From Bradyrhizobium sp. CER78 (lineage in GTDB: Bacteria; Pseudomonadota; Alphaproteobacteria; Rhizobiales; Xanthobacteraceae), in contig NZ_JARVWP010000018.1 in NCBI RefSeq assembly GCF_029846235.1, forward strand, positions 97,032 to 161,031: a stretch of DNA of 64,000 nt, written 5' to 3'. A program made the position numbers and the translations under genes. Each line of letters opens with the position of its first letter. The first letter of the stretch is position 1. Below are positions 54,797 to 63,290 of this stretch, one piece after another. The notes beneath the pieces are model-generated. The model saw only the letters and a list, made by a program, of their open reading frames with translations, was not told where the DNA came from and ran no database searches.

Positions 54797-55063
54797 TCAG
54801 TGCAGCGAGTGGTCGGTCCGGGCGGAAGCCCGCGCGGTCGTGATCTTGTTTCGCGGTGTCAGAACGCTGAGTTGATGCGGCGTCGCCGACGTCGCGGCGA
54901 CCGGCGCCTGCTCGTGGACGTTGGCGGCGCCAAGCGCGCCAGCCTGTACCGGCGAGATCGGCAGGCCCGCGGCTTCGTAAGTCGGAAGCTCTGCGGCGGA
55001 TGCGGCCGTTGCACTCGCGATCGCGAGGGCGGCGGCAATGATGGAGAGGGAAATCTTGGTCAC
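54797..55063 (-). CDS. Small secreted protein, ELPTYEAAG type
   Basis: The predicted 88-residue protein starts at GTG 55063 with GAGGAG upstream, has a signal peptide (ISLSIIAAALAIASATAASAA) and the mature N terminus ELPTYEAAGLPISPVQ, which I recognise as recurring in Bradyrhizobium small exported proteins of unknown function. Basic residues fill the C terminus. It is convergent with GDH. Confidence 0.72.
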   Translation of the reverse strand: MTKISLSIIAAALAIASATAASAAELPTYEAAGLPISPVQAGALGAANVHEQAPVAATSATPHQLSVLTPRNKITTARASARTDHSLH

Positions 55064-55238
55064 GTGAAGGCTCCTCAATCGAACTTGGGAAGCCGACATA
55101 GGCCAATTTTGTTGCAATGCAATAACATATACTGCACTGCACAAGTATTTGACCGCGCCCCCGCACAAGGGGTCAGAGCACAGCGGTCTCGCCCCTGGGC
55201 ACATGCCTTAAAAAGCCGATGAAAACAAAAAAGATGAA

Positions 55239-55315
55239 TGGCGCGCCCGGAACGATTCGAACGTCCGACCCTCAGATTCGTAGTCTGATGCTCTATCCAG
55301 CTGAGCTACGGGCGC
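55239..55315 (-). tRNA. tRNA-Arg (ACG anticodon)
   Basis: On the minus strand the 77 bases fold as a tRNA: acceptor GCGCCCG with CGGGCGC, discriminator G and encoded CCA; D arm AGCTCAGCTGGATAGAGC; anticodon stem-loop TCAGA-CTACGAA-TCTGA with anticodon ACG; T arm with GTTCGAATC. The anticodon reads CGU/CGC/CGA Arg codons after inosine modification. Confidence 0.97.
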
Positions 55316-55469
55316 ATTTTCGCGGGTCAGGCTTGAAGCCCGGATGACTCCGGGAGCCCCGGAACGTCGCGAAAGAGCGCTCTAGCTACAGGCTCCCGGT
55401 CCGGTTGGCAAGGTCTGGAAACGCCAATTTCGGCCGCCGTTTTCGCCGCCCTGGAATACCGGGGCGATC

Positions 55470-56948
55470 TCAGGCCCTCGCCCGCTCGCTGCGGACCGAC
55501 AGCAGTTCCACCGGGCGATCCGGGATCGAGATCCGGAAGGTGGCGCCGATGGTGCCCTCGACCAGGTGGATATGGCCGCCATGGGCACGAATCAGCTCGG
55601 CGGCGATCGCAAGGCCGAGCCCGCTGCCGCCGGGGCGGCCGGAGGTCTGGAACGCCTCGAACAGGTGCTCGCGCGCCTTGGCCGGCACGCCGGGGCCGGT
55701 GTCGGAGACCTCGATGATCGCAACCGTCCCCTCGCGGCGGCCGGTGATGCGGATCTGCTGGGCGCCGCCATCGCTGTCCTGCCGGCTTTCCAGCGCCTGC
55801 GTCGCGTTGCGCACCAGGTTGAGCAGCACCCGGAACAGCTGGTCCGGATCGGCGTCGATGGTGAGGCCGCGCTCGATCGCGCTGATCCAGGTGATCGAGA
55901 CATCGGTCGCGAGCCCGGCCGATTCCCGCACCTCGGCAACCGCAGGCTCCACCATGATCACGCGGCGGTCGGGCGCCGCTTCCTGCGCGCGGCCATAGGA
56001 CAATGTCGACTGGCAGAACGCGATCGCACGCTCCAGCGAGCGCAGCAGCTTCGGCGCAAAGCGCTGCACCCGCGGGTCGGGCACGCTGGCAAGCTGGTCC
56101 GACAGCAATTGCGAGGATGCCAGGAGGTTGCGCAAATCGTGATTGATCTTGGAGACGGCGAGCCCGAGCGCGGCCAGCCGGCTCTTCTGATGCAGCATCG
56201 AGACGAGATCGCGCTGCATGTCCGACAGCTCGCGCTCGGCCACGCCGATCTCGTCGCCGCGCTGGCTGGGCACAATGATTCGCGCCGAACTCTCGGGATT
56301 CTCGTGGAAGCCGACCAGGCTCGCGGTCAGCCGCCGCATCGGCCGCACGAACAGATAATGCAGCGCCAGGTAGACCAGGCCCGCAGTCAGGCCGGCAATG
56401 AGGAGTGCGACCACCAGGACGTTGCGCGAGAAGCGGTACATCGCCTGCCGCAGCGGTTTCTCGTCGATCACGACTTCAATGAATTGCGCCTGGCCCGGCG
56501 CCGGTCCGACCACGCGGATGGTCTGGTCGCCGTGCTCCAGCATGATCTCGAAGGCATCGACGATTGCCGACCACACCGTCACGGCCCGCATGTCGACATC
56601 ATGATCGATCGAGGCCGGCAGGTCGGCGCTGGCGAGCAGGCGGCGCTGCTGGCCGAGCTTGATGGCAACCGCGCGGGCGCCGATGCTGGTCAGGATCTGC
56701 CGGGCCAGCGAATCCGGCACCAGGCCGGAGGGGGCGGCATCGAGCACCAGCGCCGCGGTATTGGCGGCGGCGAGGCGGTCGTTGAGCCGGTTCATCCGGA
56801 AGTTGGCGATCGCAGGCACGTAGATCAGGAGCCCGGCGATCATCACCAGGGGAATCGTCAGCAGTAACAGCTTGCCCGACAGCCCGAGCCGAAGGGACGG
56901 CTTGGGCCGCTGCGTCTGCGCGGTCGCCTGATCGTCAGTTAGAGCCAC
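55470..56948 (-). CDS. Sensor histidine kinase, orphan
   Basis: The predicted 492-residue protein has two membrane helices (KLLLLTIPLVMIAGLLIYVP; LVVALLIAGLTAGLVYLALH) flanking a ~155-residue periplasmic domain, a HAMP-like linker (RPMRRLTASLVGFHENP), a His in VSKINHDLRNLLASSQ, and a GHKL ATPase (NLVRNATQALES; DTGPGVP; GSGLGLAIAAELIRAHGG). GTG at 56948 is chosen with AAGG upstream; homology begins there. No response regulator gene adjoins it, so its partner is elsewhere. It is divergent from rpmH. Confidence 0.92.
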   Translation of the reverse strand: MALTDDQATAQTQRPKPSLRLGLSGKLLLLTIPLVMIAGLLIYVPAIANFRMNRLNDRLAAANTAALVLDAAPSGLVPDSLARQILTSIGARAVAIKLGQQRRLLASADLPASIDHDVDMRAVTVWSAIVDAFEIMLEHGDQTIRVVGPAPGQAQFIEVVIDEKPLRQAMYRFSRNVLVVALLIAGLTAGLVYLALHYLFVRPMRRLTASLVGFHENPESSARIIVPSQRGDEIGVAERELSDMQRDLVSMLHQKSRLAALGLAVSKINHDLRNLLASSQLLSDQLASVPDPRVQRFAPKLLRSLERAIAFCQSTLSYGRAQEAAPDRRVIMVEPAVAEVRESAGLATDVSITWISAIERGLTIDADPDQLFRVLLNLVRNATQALESRQDSDGGAQQIRITGRREGTVAIIEVSDTGPGVPAKAREHLFEAFQTSGRPGGSGLGLAIAAELIRAHGGHIHLVEGTIGATFRISIPDRPVELLSVRSERARA

Positions 56949-57310
56949 AAGATAAGGCCTTGTTGGGCTTAGGGGTCGGAAGATGCGGCCGGCCCCCAAG
57001 CCGGTCAAATTACGGATCGCTAATGTCGGCGGTTCCCCGGACGCCCCATTGCGCTCCCTTGCCGTCAAAAACCCCGCGAAAACAGTTATATTCGCCCAAA
57101 TTGCGACGTTTCAAAGAAGCCTTTTTGCGACGCCCTGCGACATTGACGAAAACAGGGCGCTCCCTTATAAGCCGCGCCAACTGTCCGCGATGGCCCGGTC
57201 TCGACCGGGGGCGGCTCTTTGGGGCCGTAACCGGCTCGTTTGGGCCTGCCAGCATCACCGGACTCCATCTCAATACAACGGCAAATTGCCCGGTCAGCGG
57301 AGAATTACCC
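56949..57310. other. Divergent intergenic region, kinase / rpmH
   Basis: These 362 bases hold the rpmH promoter (57143-57170) and presumably the kinase promoter. No ORF with homology is present; an overlapping open frame is a shadow of rpmH/rnpA. Confidence 0.6.
57143..57170 (+). promoter_or_regulatory. Sigma-70-type promoter of rpmH
   Basis: TTGACG (57143-57148) and TTATAA (57165-57170) are separated by 16 bases, near the ideal for the housekeeping sigma factor. They lie about 140 bases before the rpmH GTG. The upstream side is AT-rich, as expected for a strong ribosomal-protein promoter. Confidence 0.7.
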
Positions 57311-57445
57311 GTGAAGCGGACTTATCAACCCAGCAAACTGGTGCGCAAGCGCCGTCACGGCTTCCGCGCCCGTCTCGCCACGGCCGGCGGCCGCAAGGTC
57401 CTCGCCGCGCGTCGCGCACGTGGCCGCAAGCGCCTGAGCGCCTGA
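57311..57445 (+). CDS. rpmH: Ribosomal protein L34
   Basis: The 44-residue basic protein reads VKRTYQPSKLVRKRRHGFRA at the start and continues with ARLATAGGRKVLAARRARGR, the universal L34 sequence. It is part of the large ribosomal subunit. GTG start with GGAG upstream. It precedes rnpA by 32 bases, the conserved bacterial order. Confidence 0.98.
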   Translation: MKRTYQPSKLVRKRRHGFRARLATAGGRKVLAARRARGRKRLSA

Positions 57446-57477
57446 GCCCGGACGTCTCCTCCCCGGAGATACCCATT

Positions 57478-57876
57478 ATGGATCGGCTGAGGCAGCGGGC
57501 GGATTTCCTCGCCGTTGCCAATGGCGCACGGGCGAATACCGCAGCTTTTGTGCTGCAGGGCCGCCGGCGCGACGATCAGGGCCCGATCCGCGTCGGCTAT
57601 ACCGTCACCAAGAAGAATGGCACCGCGACCGAGCGCAACCGCATTCGCCGCCGGCTTCGCGAAGTGATGAGACGGGTCGATGCCGTATTCATGCGGCCGC
57701 ACCATGATTATGTGCTAGTCGGCCGTCGTGACGCGCTGACCCGCGACTTTGCGACCATGATTGACGACCTGCGGTCGGCGCTGCGCCGCCTCGACCGGCC
57801 TGCTGCGCACAAGACGGGTAACGACAAGGCAGGCAACAAACGCGCGCCCAATCCGAATGGAATGACGAGACCCTAA
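57478..57876 (+). CDS. rnpA: Ribonuclease P protein component
   Basis: The 132-residue basic protein has the RnpA signature (RLRQRADFLAVANGARANT, RVGYTVTKKNGTATERNRIR with the conserved RNR box, RRRLREVMRR). It is the protein subunit of RNase P that processes tRNA 5' ends. ATG at 57478 is chosen; the longer frame lacks homology. It is followed by yidC 3 bases later. Confidence 0.97.
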   Translation: MDRLRQRADFLAVANGARANTAAFVLQGRRRDDQGPIRVGYTVTKKNGTATERNRIRRRLREVMRRVDAVFMRPHHDYVLVGRRDALTRDFATMIDDLRSALRRLDRPAAHKTGNDKAGNKRAPNPNGMTRP

Positions 57877-57879
57877 GAG

Positions 57880-59769
57880 ATGTCCGACAACCGCAACACG
57901 ATCCTTGCCGTCATTCTGTCCGGCCTCGTCCTGATCGCCTGGCAATATTTCTACAACGTGCCGCAGATGGAGAAGCAGCGCGAGGCGCAGAAGCAGGCCG
58001 AATTGCTGAAGCCGTCGCCGCAGGCGACCCCGGGTGCCGCTCCCGGCGCAGCTCCGGGTGCTTCGACCACGCCCTCCCCGGCACCGGGCAAGCCTGCTGC
58101 TGACGCCCCGGTGGCAAGCCGCGAGACCGTGCTTGCAGCCGGCCCGCGCATCAAGATCGACACCCCGCGCGTGATCGGCAGCATCGCCCTGAAGGGCGCC
58201 CGGATCGACGATCTGTCACTGGTCCAGTTCCGCGAGACGGTCGACCCGAAATCACCGGCCATCGTGCTGCTGTCGCCGTCGGGCACGGCCGAGCCATATT
58301 ATGCCGAGTTCCTGTGGCTGACCGCCAACGGCGCGTCGGTGAAGACGCCGGACGCCGAAACTGTCTGGCAGCAGGAGGGGTCGAACGACCTGTCGCCGAG
58401 CACCCCGGTGGTTCTGAAGTATGAGAACGGCCAGGGCCTGACCTTCCGCCGCACCATCTCGATTGACGATCGCTACCTCTTCAGCATCAAGGACGAGGTC
58501 ATCAATCAAGGCAGCGCGCCGGTGACGCTGTATCCGTTCGGGCTGATCTCGCGCGGCGGCAAGCCGCCGGTCTCGGGCTACGCGATCCTGCACGAAGGCC
58601 TGATCGGCTATCTCGGCGAACATGGCTTGCAGGAATACACCTACAAGAACATCGACGACAGCAAGATCCCGACCGGCGAGGACTCGCGTGGCGTCAAGTT
58701 TGACAACGTGACCAACGCCTGGCTGGGCATTACCGACAAATACTGGGCGACAGCCCTTCTGCCCGACACCAACGCCACGCTGCAAACGGCCCGTCTTACC
58801 AACGACTCGGCTTCCGATCCGCGCGCCAAACGCTATCGGGCCGATTACATGCTCGGCGCGCAGACCATTCCGATCGGCGGCACCGGCGTTGCCAATGCGC
58901 GGCTGTTCGCCGGCGCGAAGGAAGCCGCGACCGTCGGCCTCAACTTCCCGCTGGTCGGTTTCGGCGGCTACAACAAGCAGCTCGGCCTCAACCATTTCGA
59001 TCTGTTGATCGACTGGGGCCACTTCTACTTCATCACCAAGCCGATGTTCCTGGCGCTCGACTGGTTCTACCGCCTGGTCGGCAATTTCGGCATCGCGATC
59101 CTGTTGGTGACCGTGATCGTGAAGCTGTTGTTCTTCCCGCTCGCCAACAAGTCCTACGCCTCGATGGCGAAGATGAAGTCGGTGCAGCCGCAGCTGCAGG
59201 CGCTGAAGGAACGCTATCCTGACGACCGCGTGAAGCAGCAGCAGGAGATGATGGAGATCTACAAGAAGGAGAAGATCAACCCGATCGCCGGTTGTCTTCC
59301 CGTCGCCTTGCAGATCCCGGTGTTCTTCTCGCTCTACAAGGTGCTGTTCATCACCATCGAGATGCGGCACGCGCCGTTCTTCGGCTGGATCAAGGACCTC
59401 TCTGCGCCCGATCCGACCAACCTGTTCAACCTGTTCGGGCTGATCCCGTTCGATCCGATCGCGCTGCTCGGACCGCATTTCGGCGCCTATCTGGTGATGG
59501 GCATCTGGCCGATCATCATGGGCATCACGATGTGGGTGCAGATGAAGCTCAACCCGGCACCGCCGGATCCGACCCAGAAGATCATCTTCGACTGGATGCC
59601 GCTGATCTTCACCTTTATGCTGGCCGGCTTCCCGGCGGGTCTCGTGATCTACTGGGCCTGGAACAACACGCTCTCGGTGCTGCAGCAGAGCTTCATCATG
59701 CGCAAGAACGGCGTGAAGGTGGAGCTGTTCGACAATCTGAAGTCGACGTTCGCCAAGAAGCCGACATAA
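57880..59769 (+). CDS. yidC: Membrane protein insertase YidC
   Basis: The 629-residue protein has an N-terminal helix (TILAVILSGLVLIAWQYFY), a large periplasmic beta domain (about 40-360) and the conserved YidC/Oxa1 core (GNFGIAILLVTVIVKLLFFP, PQLQALKERYPDDRVKQQQE, GCLPVALQIPVFFSLYKVLF, AGLVIYWAWNNTLSVLQQ near the C terminus). It inserts and folds inner-membrane proteins. Length fits the proteobacterial family with the extra periplasmic domain. Confidence 0.98.
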   Translation: MSDNRNTILAVILSGLVLIAWQYFYNVPQMEKQREAQKQAELLKPSPQATPGAAPGAAPGASTTPSPAPGKPAADAPVASRETVLAAGPRIKIDTPRVIGSIALKGARIDDLSLVQFRETVDPKSPAIVLLSPSGTAEPYYAEFLWLTANGASVKTPDAETVWQQEGSNDLSPSTPVVLKYENGQGLTFRRTISIDDRYLFSIKDEVINQGSAPVTLYPFGLISRGGKPPVSGYAILHEGLIGYLGEHGLQEYTYKNIDDSKIPTGEDSRGVKFDNVTNAWLGITDKYWATALLPDTNATLQTARLTNDSASDPRAKRYRADYMLGAQTIPIGGTGVANARLFAGAKEAATVGLNFPLVGFGGYNKQLGLNHFDLLIDWGHFYFITKPMFLALDWFYRLVGNFGIAILLVTVIVKLLFFPLANKSYASMAKMKSVQPQLQALKERYPDDRVKQQQEMMEIYKKEKINPIAGCLPVALQIPVFFSLYKVLFITIEMRHAPFFGWIKDLSAPDPTNLFNLFGLIPFDPIALLGPHFGAYLVMGIWPIIMGITMWVQMKLNPAPPDPTQKIIFDWMPLIFTFMLAGFPAGLVIYWAWNNTLSVLQQSFIMRKNGVKVELFDNLKSTFAKKPT

Positions 59770-59776
59770 CGCGCGC

Positions 59777-59860
59777 CGTCATTCCGGGGCAACGCGCAGC
59801 GTTGAACCCGGAATCTCGAGATTCCGGGTTCCGATGCTTTCGCATCGCCCCGGAATGACG
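59777..59860. repeat. Palindromic intergenic element between yidC and yihA
   Basis: The 84-base element is bounded by CGTCATTCCGGGGC and its exact reverse complement GCCCCGGAATGACG, and encloses a perfect 26-base palindrome at 59805-59830 (AACCCGGAATCTC/GAGATTCCGGGTT). It can fold into a strong cruciform or RNA hairpin and may act as a terminator or RNA stabiliser. Repeats of this kind are common in Bradyrhizobium genomes. Confidence 0.85.
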
Positions 59861-59873
59861 TGAGAACCATCAC

Positions 59874-60527
59874 ATGACCACCGAACCCGATGCGGAGCTG
59901 ATCGAGCAGGGACGCAAGCTGTTCGCCGGCGACTGGCGCTTCATCTGGGCCTCGCCCTCGATCGAGACGCTGCCGCCGATGGCCGGCCTCGAGGTCGCCT
60001 TTGCCGGCCGCTCCAATGTCGGCAAGTCGAGCCTGATCAACGCGCTGACCGGCCGCAGTGCACTCGCGCGTACCTCGCATACGCCGGGCCGCACCCAGGA
60101 ACTGATCTTCTTCGAGGGCCCGGAGAACGCGAACTTCCGCCTGGTCGACATGCCGGGCTACGGCTACGCCTCGGCGCCGAAGACCAAGGTGGCGTCATGG
60201 ACGGCGCTGATCCACAAATTCCTGCTCGGGCGCGCGACACTGGCGCGGGTCTATGTGCTGATCGACGCACGCCACGGCATCAAGGACGTCGATCTCGACG
60301 TGCTGAAGACGCTGGACAAGTCCGCGGTCAGCTATCAGGTCGTGCTGACCAAGGCCGACCAGGTCAAGGCCGGCGAACTGAAGACCACGATCGCCGAGAC
60401 CATCGCGACGCTGGCAAAACATCCCGCCGCATTCCCCGACGTGCTGGTGACCTCGTCGCGCACCGGCGACGGCATGCCGGAGCTGCGCGCGGCCATGGTG
60501 CGCCTGATCGAGGAACGGCGCCGATGA
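59874..60527 (+). CDS. yihA: Ribosome biogenesis GTP-binding protein YihA/YsxC (EngB)
   Basis: The 217-residue protein has the EngB GTPase motifs: G1 GRSNVGKSS, G2 around ARTSHTPGRTQ, G3 DMPGYGYA, G4 TKADQ and G5 SSRTGDG. It aids assembly of the large ribosomal subunit. It follows yidC, separated by the palindromic element, as in many alphaproteobacteria. The stop overlaps the DUF423 start. Confidence 0.97.
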   Translation: MTTEPDAELIEQGRKLFAGDWRFIWASPSIETLPPMAGLEVAFAGRSNVGKSSLINALTGRSALARTSHTPGRTQELIFFEGPENANFRLVDMPGYGYASAPKTKVASWTALIHKFLLGRATLARVYVLIDARHGIKDVDLDVLKTLDKSAVSYQVVLTKADQVKAGELKTTIAETIATLAKHPAAFPDVLVTSSRTGDGMPELRAAMVRLIEERRR

Positions 60528-60904
60528 ACACGATGAACAACGGCGCATCCCGCCTTCTGATCGTCTGTGCCGCCGTCATGGGCGCCTGCGGCGTGATGCT
60601 GGCGGCGGCCGCAGCCCATCTGCCCGACGCCACGCGGCTGGCGGCGGCGTCCTCGATGCTGCTGTTCCATGCACCTACCGCCATCGCGACCATCGCGGTC
60701 GCGGACCGCGCGATCGTTCATGCCAGGCTCGGATTAGTGGCGGCGGCCGGCTTCGTCATCGCGGCGTCATTGTTCGCGGGCGACCTGGTGCTGCGCCAAT
60801 ATGCGGGCCACGGACTATTTCCGATGGCCGCGCCGACCGGCGGAACATTGCTGATCCTGAGCTGGCTGGTGCTGGCGGTTTCGGTCATGTGGCCGAGGCG
60901 TTGA
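60524..60904 (+). CDS. DUF423 membrane protein
   Basis: The 126-residue protein has four hydrophobic helices and the DUF423 pattern (VMGACGVMLAAAAAHL; SLFAGDLVLRQYAG; LFPMAAPTGGTLLILSWLVL). The family is of unknown function and sits in inner membranes. The ATG at 60524 overlaps the yihA stop by four bases, so it is coupled to yihA. Confidence 0.88.
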   Translation: MNTMNNGASRLLIVCAAVMGACGVMLAAAAAHLPDATRLAAASSMLLFHAPTAIATIAVADRAIVHARLGLVAAAGFVIAASLFAGDLVLRQYAGHGLFPMAAPTGGTLLILSWLVLAVSVMWPRR

Positions 60905-60907
60905 ACC

Positions 60908-61025
60908 GTAGCCCGGATGGAGCCAACGGGTCGCGCGGACGCGCGCCCGACGACAGGCTCCGCGAAATCCGGGAATCGTGCCGCGGGCGGAGATCCCGGA
61001 TTGCGCTTCGCTTCATCCGGGCTAC
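60908..61025. repeat. Palindromic intergenic element upstream of argB
   Basis: The 118-base element is bounded by GTAGCCCGGATG and its exact reverse complement CATCCGGGCTAC, with GC-rich internal hairpins. The 12-base ends with this sequence are typical of REP-like repeats of Bradyrhizobium. It lies in the gap between the DUF423 gene and argB. Confidence 0.85.
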
Positions 61026-61115
61026 AGATACGACGAATACCTCTCCCGCTTTGCGCCCTGCCCGGCAATCAGATAGAACCGCGCCCGTCCCTCCGCTGAC
61101 GATGAGACCAGCCCC

Positions 61116-62009
61116 ATGACCGACCAGCACATCAGCCCGCTCGATCAGGCCCGCATCCTGTCCGAGGCGCTCCCGCATATGCAGGAGTATGACGAGGAAA
61201 CCATCGTCATTAAATACGGCGGCCATGCCATGGGCGCCGAGGACACCGCCAAGGCGTTCGCGCGCGACATCGTGCTGCTCGAACAGACCGCGATCAATCC
61301 GGTGGTCGTGCATGGCGGCGGCCCGCAGATCGCGACCATGCTGAAGCGCCTCGGCATCCAGTCGGAATTCGCCGCCGGCCTGCGCATCACCGATGCTGCC
61401 ACCATCGAGATCGTCGAGATGGTGCTGGCCGGCTCGGTCAACAAGCAGATCGTCGGCTACATCAACGAGGCCGGCGGCAAGGCCGTTGGCCTGTCCGGCA
61501 AGGACGGCAACATGGTGAAGGCGTCGAAGACGACCCGCACCATGGTCGATCCCGATTCCAATATCGAGAAGGCCGTCGATCTCGGCTTCGTCGGCGATCC
61601 CGAAAAGGTCGACCTTACGCTGCTCAATCAGCTGATCGGCTATGAGCTGATCCCGGTGCTGGCGCCGCTGGCGACCTCGCAGGACGGCCAGACCCTGAAC
61701 ATCAACGCCGACACCTTTGCCGGCGCGATCGCGGGCGCGCTGAAGGCCAAGCGCCTGCTGCTGCTGACCGACGTGCCCGGCGTGCTCGACAAGTCGAAGA
61801 AGCTGATTCCGGACCTGTCGATCAAGGAAGCACGCAAGCTGATCGCCGACGGCACGATTTCCGGAGGCATGATCCCGAAGGTCGAGACCTGCATCTACGC
61901 GCTCGAACAGGGCGTGCAGGGCGTCGTGATCATCGACGGCAAGACCCAGCACGCCGTGCTGCTCGAGCTCTTCACCAACCAGGGCACCGGCACGCTGATC
62001 CATAAGTAA
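61116..62009 (+). CDS. argB: Acetylglutamate kinase
   Basis: The 297-residue enzyme has the NAGK signature (VIKYGGHAMG; PVVVHGGGPQIATMLKRLG; GLRITDAATIEIVEMVLAG; SKKLIPDLSIKEARKLIADG; GGMIPKVETCIYAL). It catalyses the second step of arginine synthesis. The N-terminal ~25 residues form the extra helix found in arginine-sensitive NAGKs, which suggests feedback inhibition. Its stop overlaps the next start. Confidence 0.97.
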   Translation: MTDQHISPLDQARILSEALPHMQEYDEETIVIKYGGHAMGAEDTAKAFARDIVLLEQTAINPVVVHGGGPQIATMLKRLGIQSEFAAGLRITDAATIEIVEMVLAGSVNKQIVGYINEAGGKAVGLSGKDGNMVKASKTTRTMVDPDSNIEKAVDLGFVGDPEKVDLTLLNQLIGYELIPVLAPLATSQDGQTLNINADTFAGAIAGALKAKRLLLLTDVPGVLDKSKKLIPDLSIKEARKLIADGTISGGMIPKVETCIYALEQGVQGVVIIDGKTQHAVLLELFTNQGTGTLIHK

Positions 62010-63082
62010 TGGCAGACGCGGCAGCGCGCATGAAGGCCACCATCGCGGGACTCACGGCGAGGATCCCTCGCCGTGCGCCGGCGACGCGGCTCGCAATGTC
62101 GCTGCCGGCCGCGCTGGTGTCATTCCTGTTCTCGGCGGCGCCGGTGCATGCCGATCTCAAGCTCTGCAACCGCATGAGCTATGTGATCGAGGCCGCGATC
62201 GGCATCGACGACAAGGCCGCGACCGCGACGCGCGGCTGGTTCCGCATCGATCCCGCGACCTGCCGCGTCGTCGTGCAGGGCGCGCTGAGCGCCGACCGCG
62301 TGCTGCTCAACGCCCGCGCGCTCGGCGTCTACGGCGCCTCGCCGATCCCGCAGAACGGGACTGATACGCTCTGCGTCGCGCAGGACAATTTCGTGATCGC
62401 CGCCGCGCGGCAATGCCGCTCCGGCCAGACACCGGCGCAATTCACCGAGATCACGCCGACGCAGGCCGATGACGGCAACCTCGTCGCCTACCTCGCCGAG
62501 GACAGTGAGTATGACGACGAGCAGGCGCGGCTCGCCGGCATCCAGCGCCTGCTGGTGATCGCAGGCTACGATGCGGCACCGATCGACGGCGTCGACGGGC
62601 CGAAGACCCAGAGCGCGCTGTCGGCCTTCCTCAAGAGCCGCGGGCTCGCCGGTGACATCGTGCAGTCGCCGACCTTCTTCACCACCATGGTCGATGCCGT
62701 GCAGAAGCCGTCGCCGACGGGACTGACCTGGTGCAACGACACGCAGTACAAGGTGATGGCCTCGGTTGCGACCGACGACGGCAAGGCCGTGACCAGCCGC
62801 GGCTGGTATCGGATCGATCCCGGCAAGTGCCTGCATCCGGACGTCACCGGCACGCCGAAGCAGATCTATTCCTTCGCGGAAGCGGTCGATGGCGACAACC
62901 GCGCCATCCGCATCAAGGACAAGCCGCTGAACTGGGGCGGCGCGGTGCAGCTCTGCACCCGCGACAGCAAGTTCGAGGTCAACGAGCAAGGCGACTGCGC
63001 CACCCGCGGCCTCACCGCGCTCGGCTTCACCACCGTCGACATGACCAGCGGTGGCAAGACGCTGCGCTTTGCGATGCCGTGA
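62009..63082 (+). CDS. Secreted DUF1036 - peptidoglycan-binding-like - DUF1036 protein
   Basis: The 357-residue protein has a signal peptide (ending APVHA), a DUF1036 domain (LCNRMSYVIEAAIGIDD, RGWFRIDPATCRVVVQG; ~residues 50-150), a PG_binding_1-like helical segment (ARLAGIQRLLVIAGYDAAPI, GPKTQSALSAFLKSRGL; ~170-220) and a second DUF1036 domain (TWCNDTQYKVMASVAT, SRGWYRIDPGKCLHPD; ~235-357). It shares its first base with the argB stop (TAATG). The Cys residues in each domain could form disulphides. DUF1036 is of unknown function. Confidence 0.88.
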   Translation: MADAAARMKATIAGLTARIPRRAPATRLAMSLPAALVSFLFSAAPVHADLKLCNRMSYVIEAAIGIDDKAATATRGWFRIDPATCRVVVQGALSADRVLLNARALGVYGASPIPQNGTDTLCVAQDNFVIAAARQCRSGQTPAQFTEITPTQADDGNLVAYLAEDSEYDDEQARLAGIQRLLVIAGYDAAPIDGVDGPKTQSALSAFLKSRGLAGDIVQSPTFFTTMVDAVQKPSPTGLTWCNDTQYKVMASVATDDGKAVTSRGWYRIDPGKCLHPDVTGTPKQIYSFAEAVDGDNRAIRIKDKPLNWGGAVQLCTRDSKFEVNEQGDCATRGLTALGFTTVDMTSGGKTLRFAMP

Positions 63083-63110
63083 TGGAGACGCTGGCGCCAC
63101 TTACATCACT

Positions 63111-63246
63111 GTCGTCCTGGCGAAAGCCAGGACCCATAACCACAAGACTGCGTTTGGCGAAGAACGACGAGCATCGTGCCTTATTGATCGATTCCGCGGT
63201 ATGGGTCCTGGCTCCCGTGCGCAATTGCGCACTAGGCCAGGACGAC
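63111..63246. repeat. Palindromic intergenic element after the DUF1036 gene
   Basis: The 136-base element begins GTCGTCCTGGC and ends GCCAGGACGAC, its exact reverse complement, with a local hairpin at 63114-63133 (GTCCTGGC/GCCAGGAC) and a mirrored TATGGGTCCTGGC near the other end. It is located between the DUF1036 gene and the HAD hydrolase gene. Confidence 0.85.
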
Positions 63247-63290
63247 GGCGGAGGGCTCGGCGACGAGCGCGCTGACGGGTGGAGAAACCC

